A model generated the notes under the pieces. It ran no database searches. It worked only from the letters and a program-made list of their open reading frames with translations, and had not been told where the DNA came from. Source: Caryophanales bacterium UBA4855 (lineage in GTDB: Bacteria > Bacillota_I > Bacilli_A > RFN20 > CAG-826). Taken from it: a stretch of DNA of 64,000 bases. Below are positions 34,965 through 44,763 of the stretch, piece by piece. Numbering within the stretch: position 1 is the first letter of the stretch; the number at the start of each line of letters is the position of its first letter. A program made the translations under genes and the position numbers. Location: contig DHEH01000010.1 of NCBI GenBank assembly GCA_002399785.1, forward strand, positions 124,001 through 188,000. The letters run 5' to 3'.

Positions 34965-37684
34965 AAGTGTGCTCCATTAATTTCAGTGATATCATTTGGT
35001 TCGAAATAATTCCAACATCTATCACATTTTATACCATCATGTTTAGTTACTTTAACTTTACAGACTTTACCTTCGTTACCACCATCTAAGTCAACAACAA
35101 AGTCAACACTAGAAACAATCAAGATTAAAGCAATTTCTTCTTCACCAATATCTTCGATTATTTTTTTAGTAGTATCTCCAAGGAAAGAAACAGTGACTCT
35201 TGCTTCTTGAGAACTTCCAATAACGCCACTTGTTCTTGCTTCTTCGAGTGTTTTTAAGACATCGTTTCTAAAATCTTTAAGAAAACTTAATTCTTCTAAC
35301 AATTCTCTACTATATTTATTGGTTTTTTCAGGATAAGCATAGAATTGAACATTGTTTTCGCTTCTTAATGGATAATTTGAGTTAACTTCATCCATAGTAA
35401 ATGGAAGGATTGGATTAAGCAATCTCATAAGAGTAAATAATAATTCATTTAAAACAGTTTGAACTTGTTTTCTTCTGATACTATTTTTGTCATCACAATA
35501 CAAAATATCTTTAGTTATATCAAGATAGAAACTACTTAAATCATCACTCATAAACTTCAAAACATCGCTTACAGCGTTAATAAAATTGAAGTTATTCATA
35601 TTATCAATGAAACTATTTTTAACTTGTTCTAAACGTGCCAAAATGTAATTATCGACAGTTTCAAGTTCGGTTTGTTTATCAATTTCTTTAAACGAATCTT
35701 CAAGTGAACCGTTACTTAAATTTCCAAGTAAAAATTTAAATGTATTTCTAATTTTTCTATATTGATCGCTAATAGTTTTAACAATTGGTTCAGAAATTCT
35801 TACATCTTGTTGATAATCAATTAAAGCGGCCCATAATCTACAAACATCAGCACCATAAATATTAATTATTTTTAAAGGATCAATTCCGTTTCCAGCAGAT
35901 TTTGACATCTTTTCCCAATGTTCATCCATGACAAAACCATGAGAAACAACTTGTTTATATGGAGCGACTCCGTTAACAGCTAAACTTAAAATTAAAGAAG
36001 AATTAAACCAACCTCTATATTGGTCGCTTCCTTCGAGATATAAATCAGCAGGATATTTAATACCTCTTTCAACTAATACACCATTCCAACTTGAACCACT
36101 ATCAAACCAAACATCCATAATGTCAGTTTCTTTTCTAAAAATTCCGTTTGGTGAATGTTTATTTGTGTAACCTTCAGGAAGTAGTTCTTTTTCGCTTAAT
36201 TTATACCAAATATTACTTCCGTTTTCTCTAACCAATTGAACAAAATGGTCAAAAACTTTCTTTTCAACAATAGGCGTTCCATCTTCACAATAAATAATTG
36301 GAATTGGTACTCCCCAAGCTCTTTGACGAGAAATACACCAATCATTTCTATCTTTAATCATGTTAACCATACGAGTTTCGCCCCAAGCTGGTTCCCATTT
36401 AACACCATGAATAGCAGAAATTAAATCTTCTCTAATTGGTTCGATTGAACAAAACCATTGTGGAGTAGCTCTAAAAATAACTGGTTTATGAGTTCTCCAA
36501 TCGTGTGGATAAGAGTGAACAATATCCTCTTCTTTTAATAAGACATGATTTTCTTCAAGAATTTTTAAAACTTCCGCATTAGCATCTTCATAAAATAAAC
36601 CAGCAAGACGAGGACCGCAATCCTCAGTCATTTTTCCATGTTCATCGACTGGGCAATAAGGTTTAATTCCGTATTTTAAACAAACTAAATAATCATCTTC
36701 ACCATGTCCAGGAGCAATATGAACTAAACCAGTTCCGCTATCAGCAGTAACATAATCACCTAAAATAACAACTGAATCTCTATCATAGAAAGGATGTTTA
36801 CAAATAACACCTTCCAATTCTTTTCCTTTAAATTCTTCTAATAAATCACATTGAGTAAGACTTAATTTTTCTACAATTTGATCTTTTAAATCACTTAAAA
36901 ATACCAATTTGCCGATATTAGTTGCAAATACACCATAAACAAACTTTGGATTTGCACAAATTGCTAAATTTGCTGGTAACGTCCAAGGAGTTGTAGTCCA
37001 AATTACTAAACTTGCATCATTAGGAACAATATTTTTACCATCTTTTACACTAAAAGCCACATAAACTGTATAGGCTTTAACATCGTGATATTCAATTTCA
37101 GCTTCAGCTAAAGCAGATTCACTAGATGGAGACCAATAAACTGGTTTTAATCCTTTATAAATTAATCCTTTTTCAGCTAAAGTAGCAAAATTTTCAATTT
37201 CACGTTCCTCAAATTTAGGTAATAAAGTTAAATATGGATTATCATAATCGCCCAAACAACCCAATCTTCTGATATCTGATTTTTGACGTTCAACTTGTTT
37301 TAAAGCATATTCTTTACATAATTCTCTAAAGTCAAAAATTGGAGTAGTTTTTCTATTTACACCAGATTTGGTAACCATATTTTCGATTGGTAAACCATGA
37401 GTATCCCAACCAAAAACAAAAGGAGTCCTATATCCTGACATATTTTTATAACGAACCACAAAATCTTTTAAAATTCTATTTAACATATGCCCACAATGTA
37501 TTGCACCATTAGCATATGGAGGACCATCATGAAGAGCGTACTCTCCAAGTTTTCCTTCTTCGTTCATTTTTTCATAAACCTTTTCTTTATTCCATTTATC
37601 AACCAAAATAGGTTCTTTTTTGTTGAGATTTCCTCTCATTTCAAAATTAGTTTTTGGCATTAATAAACTTTCTTTAATTTCCAT
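34934..37684 (-). CDS. ileS: Isoleucyl-tRNA synthetase
   Basis: 916 aa class I synthetase. HDGPPYANGAIHCGHMLNRILKD (HIGH variant HCGH), CP1 editing domain (WTTTPWTLPANLAI), KMSKSAGNGIDP, anticodon domain and a C-terminal zinc finger C-x2-C...C-x2-C (CDRCWNYFEPNDITEINGAHLCPRCQ). This layout is the bacterial type sensitive to mupirocin in principle. GGAGGG precedes the ATG. Expression is controlled by the T-box leader upstream; rluD-type and lspA genes follow in the same transcript. Confidence 0.97.
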   Translation of the reverse strand: MEIKESLLMPKTNFEMRGNLNKKEPILVDKWNKEKVYEKMNEEGKLGEYALHDGPPYANGAIHCGHMLNRILKDFVVRYKNMSGYRTPFVFGWDTHGLPIENMVTKSGVNRKTTPIFDFRELCKEYALKQVERQKSDIRRLGCLGDYDNPYLTLLPKFEEREIENFATLAEKGLIYKGLKPVYWSPSSESALAEAEIEYHDVKAYTVYVAFSVKDGKNIVPNDASLVIWTTTPWTLPANLAICANPKFVYGVFATNIGKLVFLSDLKDQIVEKLSLTQCDLLEEFKGKELEGVICKHPFYDRDSVVILGDYVTADSGTGLVHIAPGHGEDDYLVCLKYGIKPYCPVDEHGKMTEDCGPRLAGLFYEDANAEVLKILEENHVLLKEEDIVHSYPHDWRTHKPVIFRATPQWFCSIEPIREDLISAIHGVKWEPAWGETRMVNMIKDRNDWCISRQRAWGVPIPIIYCEDGTPIVEKKVFDHFVQLVRENGSNIWYKLSEKELLPEGYTNKHSPNGIFRKETDIMDVWFDSGSSWNGVLVERGIKYPADLYLEGSDQYRGWFNSSLILSLAVNGVAPYKQVVSHGFVMDEHWEKMSKSAGNGIDPLKIINIYGADVCRLWAALIDYQQDVRISEPIVKTISDQYRKIRNTFKFLLGNLSNGSLEDSFKEIDKQTELETVDNYILARLEQVKNSFIDNMNNFNFINAVSDVLKFMSDDLSSFYLDITKDILYCDDKNSIRRKQVQTVLNELLFTLMRLLNPILPFTMDEVNSNYPLRSENNVQFYAYPEKTNKYSRELLEELSFLKDFRNDVLKTLEEARTSGVIGSSQEARVTVSFLGDTTKKIIEDIGEEEIALILIVSSVDFVVDLDGGNEGKVCKVKVTKHDGIKCDRCWNYFEPNDITEINGAHLCPRCQKILK

Positions 37685-37700
37685 AATATCCCTCCAAACA

Positions 37701-37880
37701 AATAAAAATCCTTAGAATAATCTAAGGACGCTTTTACGTGGTACCACCTTAGTTGCTAAATAAATTTAGCCACTCATTTTTGCTGTTAATAATAAAGTGA
37801 TACCAATTTAAGTTAACTTAACATTTTCACCAACCATGTTTTCTCTAAAAAAATTAATCTTAATTGACTTGTCTTTATGT
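37701..37880 (-). promoter_or_regulatory. T-box leader (Ile) of ileS
   Basis: On the minus strand: Stem I region with GGTTGGTGAAAATG, specifier ATC (Ile) at 37799-37801 within TTGGTATCACTTT, the T-box itself AAGGTGGTACCACG (about 37737-37750), and an 8-bp terminator TCCTTAGA/TCTAAGGA with TTTTTATTT (37701-37728). Uncharged tRNA-Ile should stabilise the antiterminator. Confidence 0.93.
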
Positions 37881-37885
37881 TTAAT

Positions 37886-37913
37886 ATTATAACTTAATTA
37901 CTAAATATATCAA
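37886..37913 (-). promoter_or_regulatory. ileS promoter
   Basis: TTGATA (37908-37913), 16-nt spacer, TATAAT (37886-37891), immediately upstream of the T-box leader. The remaining 37914-37987 is AT-rich, with no hairpin or gene recognised. Confidence 0.7.
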
Positions 37914-37987
37914 ATCATTTAAAGCAAAGAAAGCATTAATAAACCTATTAAATGGATAAAAATTTTAAAAGCAAAGCAAATAAAAAA

Positions 37988-38569
37988 TTATTTCATATAT
38001 AAGATTTTATCACAATAATTTTTAACAATTTCATCATGAGTTGCCATAATACATAATGCTTTTTTAGAAATATTTTTAATGGTTTCTAGAACCAATATTT
38101 TATTTTTTTGATCAAGCATATTTGTGGATTCATCAAATAAAAATATTTTTGCATCCAAATTAATTTTTTGATAAAAAGAAATAAGCTGTGATTCTCCACC
38201 ACTCATTGAATCAACATTTTTGTTTAAAATTCTTTTGATGTTATTGTCTAAATGTTTTTTGCCACTAATATTTAAATTTTCTTCTACATTTAAAAACGAA
38301 AGTAAATCGTTTTTAGAACCTATGTATACAATTTCATTTTGAAGTAATTTTAACTTCTTTTTTCCTAAACTGCTTACTTCAATTTCATCAATTTTAAATG
38401 ATCCTCCGTATTTCAGGTCATAAAGTCCTATAATAAGAAGAAAAGTAGTTTTCCCACAACCGTTAGGTCCATAAATAGTATAAAAACCCTCATCATTAAA
38501 GGAATATGAAATTCCATCAAAAATAGTTGTTTTACCAATTATTTTTTTAAAATTTTGCAAATAAATCAT
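37988..38569 (-). CDS. ABC transporter ATP-binding subunit (stand-alone)
   Basis: 193 aa when started at the ATG at 38569, nine nt after AAAGGA; in-frame upstream codons are less likely. Walker A GPNGCGKTT (34-42), signature MSGGESQ (122-128), Walker B IFLFDES (142-148) and H-loop ATHDE (His178) are intact. The Q-loop is atypical (VYIGSKNDL). Last gene of a four-gene module with a secreted protein, a permease and an ATPase-permease fusion. The stand-alone ATPase may pair with the 460-aa permease. Export, self-protection or peptide-sensing roles are possible; substrate unknown. Confidence 0.85.
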   Translation of the reverse strand: MIYLQNFKKIIGKTTIFDGISYSFNDEGFYTIYGPNGCGKTTFLLIIGLYDLKYGGSFKIDEIEVSSLGKKKLKLLQNEIVYIGSKNDLLSFLNVEENLNISGKKHLDNNIKRILNKNVDSMSGGESQLISFYQKINLDAKIFLFDESTNMLDQKNKILVLETIKNISKKALCIMATHDEIVKNYCDKILYMK

Positions 38570-38608
38570 ACTCATCATTCCTTTCTCTTGAATAAACAAA
38601 CATTAAAT

Positions 38609-40738
38609 TCAAACCTTAAAATTCCCTTTTTTATATCGTTTATAATAAAAATATAAATAAATTATTTGAGTTAAAATATAAATAAATAGCAAAATCAAAT
38701 TCCGATAAGTAAAAACTAACGAATTATAATTATGAGAAGAAAAATCTCGTTGAATATTCAAAAAATAAAATAATAAATACGATACAAACATTGCAAAATT
38801 AATCAAACAATAAGGAAAAAGCGTTATTTTTATTGCCTTGTTTATCGATACACCACACGATATCAATATTTTATTATTAACTTCGTTTTTATGAAATAAT
38901 ACATATATCAATAAATAATTTATAATAATGATTATTAATAAGGTAATTAAAATTAAAGTAATAAATAATTGTTGCAAAATTGGCGGCAATTTAACAAATA
39001 TTTTTGATGAGTAATGACCATAATTATCATAAAAAACATATTTATTCGTATTAAGGAATTTCACAAAATCGTTATTTGTTGCTTTTTTAGAAACATATTT
39101 TAAATTTATGTTACTAAAATAATGACTTCTAATCTGTTCAAAAGTTACATCACTCACCAAGATTTCTTTATCACATAAATATTGGCTTATAACATTATTT
39201 TTAATCAATTTAATATCTTCGAAATCATCATTAAAATTTACATAATTATTCTCATCACCTTGCATATTAACATCCTCAAAATCAAAGAAATTTATTTTTT
39301 CATTCGTATAATAATAATTTAAAGAATCGTCAATATAAAAGACATTATCATCAATTTTATAATCAATTGTTTTGTTTTCTCTATATTCTAACGAAGTTTT
39401 AGAAATAAAACGATTGATTTGTTTATTGTCGAAAAGTTTTCTGACATCAAAAGAATTATTGAGGGAAAAATTTTCGTTATTCCGCATTGATAATCTAACG
39501 GGTAAACCATCAGTAAATAATAATTTTTTTAAATGATCCGTAGATAAAGTTGCTTTTATTTTTTCTGTAGAATCATCAATCTCATAATCAGACAAAACAT
39601 ATACTCCGTCGGAATATTCAATTTTTATCTTGTCTCCAACATATTCAAAGCTATCTTGTAAATATTTAGGAACAAATATTTTATCTGCTGCAACATCATC
39701 AAAAATTAGAGATAAAGTAGGATTTGTTGCTGAATCGAGCATCAAAAAAGACCCAAATTTGTTTGAATTTTTAATTTTTATCTTTTCTTTTTCGCAAATT
39801 GTATTTGAAGACAAAACTTGTAAATCTTGAAAATTGTCAAATTTAAATAATTCTTCATTTTGAAATCTTTTAATTGTGCAGGAATTACCAATATTTTTAT
39901 TTAAATAGTCTTTATCAATTAGTTCGTTATTTTGCGTGTATTCTGTTGTAAAACCAAAAGAACAAATTGTTGCAAAACAATTTATAATTATTATTAAAAT
40001 AGTTAAAAAAATGTTTTGTTTCAAAACACCAAAACAAAATTTTGGGAAAACTTTTTTATGCTTCATTCGCTTTGAATTATATTCAAAAAGATTTGATGGT
40101 AATTTGGCCTCAGAAATAATGCCTTTTTTAAGAATGATTTCATTGTTTTTAAATTCATAAATAATCTCTGCTTGATCGATTAAATGTTGATTATGAGAAG
40201 AAAATATAACAAGTTTCTTTTTGCTTATTTCAATAATTTTTGGCATTATTTTATCAATTATTTTAATATTTAAATAATCAGTAAATTCATCTAATATCAA
40301 AACTTGTTTATCGGAATTTAAAAAGCGCTCCAAACATAAAAGCACTTTTTCACCACTACTTAAATTTTTGATCCTCTTACCATCAAAAAAAGAAACAGTA
40401 ATATATTTATCATTATTTATATAATTAAATAAATTAACATTATCATTAATATTTAAATAGGATATAAGGTTTTCGTTTTGAAACAAAACAGAAATCTTAT
40501 CTCTTAAAATATCGTTTTTTTCTTTTGCCGAGAATTCTTTTATATTTTTATTATCAAAAAGAATATTACCCGAAAAATCGTCATCTAACAACGAAATTAT
40601 ATTAAACAAAGTAGTCTTTCCACATCCATTATCTCCAACAAAGGCAACCAACCCAATATCAGGAAGTTCTAATGAACTATTGTTGATAATCTTCTTTTTA
40701 TCAAATTCTTTATTTAAATTATTTATTAATATTTTCAT
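38609..40738 (-). CDS. ABC transporter, ATPase fused to FtsX/MacB-type permease
   Basis: 709 aa. N-terminal ATPase (1-205): GDNGCGKTT (35-43), LSSGEK (127-132), VLILDEF (147-153), SSHNQ (181). Then TM1 (about 235-258), a large polar extracytoplasmic domain (about 260-580) and three C-terminal TM helices (about 590-620, 640-665, 680-705). This 1+3 topology with a big ectodomain is that of MacB/FtsX mechanotransmission transporters rather than solute pumps. It ends in TGA. Its ATG overlaps the upstream permease stop (ATGA). Confidence 0.82.
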   Translation of the reverse strand: MKILINNLNKEFDKKKIINNSSLELPDIGLVAFVGDNGCGKTTLFNIISLLDDDFSGNILFDNKNIKEFSAKEKNDILRDKISVLFQNENLISYLNINDNVNLFNYINNDKYITVSFFDGKRIKNLSSGEKVLLCLERFLNSDKQVLILDEFTDYLNIKIIDKIMPKIIEISKKKLVIFSSHNQHLIDQAEIIYEFKNNEIILKKGIISEAKLPSNLFEYNSKRMKHKKVFPKFCFGVLKQNIFLTILIIIINCFATICSFGFTTEYTQNNELIDKDYLNKNIGNSCTIKRFQNEELFKFDNFQDLQVLSSNTICEKEKIKIKNSNKFGSFLMLDSATNPTLSLIFDDVAADKIFVPKYLQDSFEYVGDKIKIEYSDGVYVLSDYEIDDSTEKIKATLSTDHLKKLLFTDGLPVRLSMRNNENFSLNNSFDVRKLFDNKQINRFISKTSLEYRENKTIDYKIDDNVFYIDDSLNYYYTNEKINFFDFEDVNMQGDENNYVNFNDDFEDIKLIKNNVISQYLCDKEILVSDVTFEQIRSHYFSNINLKYVSKKATNNDFVKFLNTNKYVFYDNYGHYSSKIFVKLPPILQQLFITLILITLLIIIIINYLLIYVLFHKNEVNNKILISCGVSINKAIKITLFPYCLINFAMFVSYLLFYFLNIQRDFSSHNYNSLVFTYRNLILLFIYILTQIIYLYFYYKRYKKGNFKV

Positions 40739-42117
40739 AACACTTCTTTAACGCTTAAATAATTAATTTTCTTTTTATAAACAAAAACAGATATCAACAA
40801 AGCTATTACAAAAAACAGGAGTAAACTCAAAGTAAAAATAATGCAATGCCATCCAAAAATATAATCAGGATAACCAAAGCAATTTTTTGGGAATAAAAAA
40901 TAATCTACTGAATAAAAAGAAATAGAAGCTAAAAGACAAGAAAAAATATTAACAATGAATGTTGCAAAATTTAAAATAAATTGACCATTTTTTGCATTTC
41001 TATTTAGAGTAAATAAGACAACCAAATCATTTTTATTTTTATAAAAAATAACATAATTAAAAAAATATACGTAAATAATCAACACAATTATCAATATCGG
41101 TATTAAAAAATTAAAAATATTGGTTCTTACACTTTTTTCTAAATAAGTGTAAGCAATATTGTCGATTCCATTATAGACATAATATTCATCGCTTGACAAA
41201 AGTTTTCTATTTTCGTTCGAACATTTTGTGGCAAAACAATAAGGATTAATCTTTGAACTAATTTTATTAAATACATTATCGGAAACAACTAAATAATTTG
41301 GAAAATTGCTTTTTATATCGATATCTACAATTTTGAAATCATTAAAGCCAAGCAAAGAATCAAAATCAATATAAGTATCGTCAAAATATTTATTAATTTT
41401 TTCATTTAAATAATTATCGTAAAAAATCCCATCAAAATTATAATTTGTTAAATTTATAAGTTCATTGTCATTTAAAGAAATATTCGTAGAAACATAATTT
41501 TTGCTGATAGCATACGATAAGGAAATAAAATTTATTACTCCTCCAAAATTTAATGGGTAATAATCTTTTATAACATTAAATTTAATTTTATCCAACACTT
41601 TCGAATTCAAATATACTCCTTCAGACTTATAATTTTGGAAACTTAACGAAAATTCGATTTCACTTATATCATTACTAAAATAAAAATTTTTTTTATCGAT
41701 TTTTTTAGGTTCTCCTAACGAATAAAATAAATCATTATTTACGGCAAATTGATCTAAACCAATCGATTCGTCATCAACAAAATAAATATTAAATTTTTTC
41801 GAATAATCACTATTATGACCAAACGTCATATAAACGGAATCAATTCCTTTAGCTTTTAGTTCATTTCTTGTATTAGTATTATGGCTATATTTTTGCTCAT
41901 AATCGTATTCATCATCGCCACCCAATCTTTCTATACTATTGTATTTGCATTCAAATTGATAATATTGTTCATTTTTAATAACTACTGAATTTAATAACTT
42001 ATCATTATATGAATCATAACTACTAAACAAAAATAAAATTGAAAAAACTAATATAAACATCAAAAAGAAATTTAAAAAATAAACAACAATATTTTTATTC
42101 AGAATTTTTTTACACAT
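40735..42117 (-). CDS. MacB/FtsX-type permease subunit
   Basis: 460 aa. One TM helix (about 10-31), an ectodomain of roughly 300 residues rich in Asn, Asp, Tyr and Ser, then three TM helices (about 335-360, 383-405, 425-448) and a final LSVKEVL, the kind of ending seen in FtsX-like permeases. No ATPase; it probably forms a heterodimer with the 709-aa fusion, with the 193-aa protein as second ATPase (inference). The start has no clear Shine-Dalgarno and lies 8 nt after the secreted-protein gene. Confidence 0.78.
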   Translation of the reverse strand: MCKKILNKNIVVYFLNFFLMFILVFSILFLFSSYDSYNDKLLNSVVIKNEQYYQFECKYNSIERLGGDDEYDYEQKYSHNTNTRNELKAKGIDSVYMTFGHNSDYSKKFNIYFVDDESIGLDQFAVNNDLFYSLGEPKKIDKKNFYFSNDISEIEFSLSFQNYKSEGVYLNSKVLDKIKFNVIKDYYPLNFGGVINFISLSYAISKNYVSTNISLNDNELINLTNYNFDGIFYDNYLNEKINKYFDDTYIDFDSLLGFNDFKIVDIDIKSNFPNYLVVSDNVFNKISSKINPYCFATKCSNENRKLLSSDEYYVYNGIDNIAYTYLEKSVRTNIFNFLIPILIIVLIIYVYFFNYVIFYKNKNDLVVLFTLNRNAKNGQFILNFATFIVNIFSCLLASISFYSVDYFLFPKNCFGYPDYIFGWHCIIFTLSLLLFFVIALLISVFVYKKKINYLSVKEVL

Positions 42118-42125
42118 ATTAACAA

Positions 42126-43105
42126 CTAATAAAAATTATAGGTTCCACCAACTAAAACTTTATCATTTGAATGCCGAGTAGAAGTATTGTCTGTTAAACC
42201 ATCACCAACAGAAATTTTCGTTAAAAAACTTAATTGAGGCTTTATGGTCATAATTGTTGAATCACAACCAATCATTACCCAAAATAACATATTATATTGC
42301 CTATAAATACAATTATTATTCTCAATACCAGTTTCATTGTGAGATGTAGACGAAAATGTTGGTGAAAAAATATATTCTCTCCAAGTGGAACCATTACTTA
42401 CTTCGTCTGAATTTTCCTCAAATGTATAAATGTTAGAAAATTCAGTAAAATATTTTTTATTATTTGAAACATCATCTCTATTGTCATTATAATAGTCGCC
42501 TAAAGAAGGATAATATTCATCTGAAAAAACATAATATGGTTCACAACGACTAAAAACAACACTTGAAGTTATATTTTTTTGAGAAAAACAATAAGCATTA
42601 TTACTCTTTGTTTTCGGATAAAAATCTATAATATTTAAGTCTTTATGTTGTCCAACATTTGATAAAGGGGCTTTAAAACTAAGCTCCGACATAATTTTTT
42701 CATTGTTTAAAACAGTATTGTTCGTTTTATCATTACAATAATCAAGAATAGCATTTGAAGTACTCGTCCCCCAGCCAAAAAGACCAGATGAGTACGAAAC
42801 ATTTTTATATAAGCTTAATTTAATCTTATATGCCATATAAATGCTCTGAGGATACAAATTCAAATCATAAGGAGTTCCTTTATATTTTTCCCATATCCAG
42901 ATTCGCAAGAAACTTGTAAATCAGCAAATTTCGAACCTTTATTACTAACATATGAAGAATTAATGGTTTTTTTATAATAAATCGAACTAATACCTTCCGA
43001 AATATCTTTACTATCAAACACTTGAGAATTGATTGTTTGACCACTGCTTATTAAACATATAGATAATAGAGGTAAAACAAAAAATAAACTAATTTTTTTA
43101 GACAT
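42126..43105 (-). CDS. Secreted protein of the ABC module, interrupted by a frameshift
   Basis: From ATG 43105 (AAGAAGGA upstream) the frame encodes MSKKISLFFVLPLLSICLISSG, a signal peptide, then a polar region, and stops in TGA after 81 aa (GYGKNIKELLMI). An overlapping frame continues for about 255 aa from near 42880 to 42126 with the same Tyr/Asn/Ser-rich composition but no start codon or ribosome site. A -1 shift around GGGAAAAAT (near 42880) would join them into one exported protein of about 330 aa ending GGTYNFY. No canonical lipobox. Function unknown; its place at the head of the ABC genes suggests a cargo, substrate sensor or toxin-like product. Confidence 0.65.
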
Positions 43106-43181
43106 AACAAATCCTTCTTTCAATTATGTTATAGTCTTTTAATAGGATATAATCAACAATAAAGAAAAACTTTACAATTAG

Positions 43182-44696
43182 TTAACGATTACTTATTTTA
43201 ATAATTTTTTTAAGTCTTTCAATTAAAGTTTTTTCACATCTTAAAAATCTGGATTTATTAACTCTATAACTCCAGTTATTTGTTGATAAAGTTGATGGAA
43301 AATTCATTCTACCTTCTTTGCCAATATATAATAAATCTTGAAGAGGAACAACGGCCACATCAGCATTATTTTGGAAATTAATATCGATAATGCCATCTAA
43401 AATAGACTTATTATCAGTTTTATTTAATAAAGGAAGTTTTACTTTTAGTAATTCTTCATTTAAAACTTTAATAAGTAATTTTCTTTGCTTTTGATCTCTT
43501 TCTATAATAAATTGCATTGTTGTTTGAGAGTCATGTGTTGCTGTGTAACTAAAGAAATTATGAGTATAATTTGATGGTCTCCAACAATTATCTTTATTGT
43601 CATCATCAAAGCATTGCGTAACAATCTTCATTCCAGGAAAACCACATTCATCGAACATTTTATAAAAATCATTATCCATTAAGCCAAGATCTTCAGCAAC
43701 AATTGGTAAATCATGAAGTCCATCAAACAAAGCTGCACCAGGTCCTTTAACCCAATGCCCATTACGAGCAGTTTTATCTCCATAAGGAATCGAATAATAA
43801 CCACTAAATCCTCTGAAATGGTCAATTCTTAATAAATCAAATAATTTTAAAGATGAAAAAATGCGATCACGATACCATTTAAAATTAGTTTCTTTTAAAT
43901 AATCCCAATTCCGTAATGGATTCCCCCATAATTGTCCATCAATACTAAAACAATCTGGTGGACAACCAGCAACCGCGCAAGGTTCTCTATTGTCATTAAA
44001 TTGAAATAATTGAGGATATTTATAAGCTTCCACTGAATCATAAGCGACATAAATTGGCATATCACCCATTATTTTAATGCCTTTTTTATTAGCATATTTT
44101 CTAAGTTTAAAATACTCATTTTGCGCTTCAAATTGTGTCCATAAATAAAATAAATAATCATTTGTGTAATCGTGAATAATTTTTGCTTCAAGTTCGATAG
44201 AATAATTTCTATATTCATCATTCCGTTGATACCAAGGAGCTCCATTATTAATTTGTTTTAAGACCATAAAAAATGCAAAATCACTAGCACCTAAGTCAGT
44301 TTTTATAAACTTTTGAAATTTAGAAATTAAGACATCAAAGCGAGAAAAAGCTAAACGCAGAATATCAATTCTATTGTTATATTGTTTTGCATAATTAACT
44401 CGATCATCAGTATCTTTTAAATCTACTTTTTGATATTCTTTTTTCTTTAGCAATCCTTGTTCGTTAAGAATATCTAAATCAATAAAATAATAATTCAAGG
44501 CGTAACTAGATGGAGATTGATAAGGCGAATCACCATAACTTGTGACATTGAGCGGTAAAATTTGCCAAAGCCCCACCCTTGCTTTCTTTAAGAAATCTAC
44601 AAAATTATAAGCTTCACTACCAAACGTACCAATTCCGTACTTTGAAGGGAGGGAAAAAACTGGTAACAAAATCCCTGCATTTCTATTTTTGTTCAT
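43182..44696 (-). CDS. malQ: 4-alpha-glucanotransferase (amylomaltase, GH77)
   Basis: 504 aa. N-terminal RNAGILLPVFSLPSKYGIGTFG and WQILPLNVTSYGDSPYQSPSSYALN are diagnostic. The catalytic residues sit in LLRIDHFRGF (nucleophile Asp), IVAEDLGLM (acid/base Glu) and TATHDSQTT. It moves maltosyl/glucosyl units between maltodextrins. Divergent from a GH13 amylase, so the pair likely processes maltodextrin or glycogen. TATAAT ends 6 nt before the ATG and there is no Shine-Dalgarno: the mRNA is probably leaderless. Confidence 0.96.
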   Translation of the reverse strand: MNKNRNAGILLPVFSLPSKYGIGTFGSEAYNFVDFLKKARVGLWQILPLNVTSYGDSPYQSPSSYALNYYFIDLDILNEQGLLKKKEYQKVDLKDTDDRVNYAKQYNNRIDILRLAFSRFDVLISKFQKFIKTDLGASDFAFFMVLKQINNGAPWYQRNDEYRNYSIELEAKIIHDYTNDYLFYLWTQFEAQNEYFKLRKYANKKGIKIMGDMPIYVAYDSVEAYKYPQLFQFNDNREPCAVAGCPPDCFSIDGQLWGNPLRNWDYLKETNFKWYRDRIFSSLKLFDLLRIDHFRGFSGYYSIPYGDKTARNGHWVKGPGAALFDGLHDLPIVAEDLGLMDNDFYKMFDECGFPGMKIVTQCFDDDNKDNCWRPSNYTHNFFSYTATHDSQTTMQFIIERDQKQRKLLIKVLNEELLKVKLPLLNKTDNKSILDGIIDINFQNNADVAVVPLQDLLYIGKEGRMNFPSTLSTNNWSYRVNKSRFLRCEKTLIERLKKIIKISNR

Positions 44697-44702
44697 AACA
44701 AT

Positions 44703-44743
44703 ATTATAAATAGTTTATTGATTTATATCATCAATTTTATAAT
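44703..44743. promoter_or_regulatory. Divergent malQ/amylase promoter region
   Basis: Minus-strand TATAAT at 44703-44708 serves malQ; plus-strand TATAAT at 44738-44743 serves the amylase. Between them lies a 6-7-6 inverted repeat ATTGAT...ATCAAT (44717-44735), well placed for a shared operator. Confidence 0.5.
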
Positions 44744-44763
44744 AATAATAAAAGGAGATTTTT

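Noticed and set aside
43020..43105. Lipobox in the secreted ABC-module protein
   Set aside because: LSIC has Ile before Cys, which is not an accepted lipobox residue; an ordinary signal peptide fits better.
37988..43105. Assignment as a lactococcin-972 bacteriocin cluster
   Set aside because: Gene order is reminiscent, but the secreted protein has none of the family's sequence features and there is a second permease.
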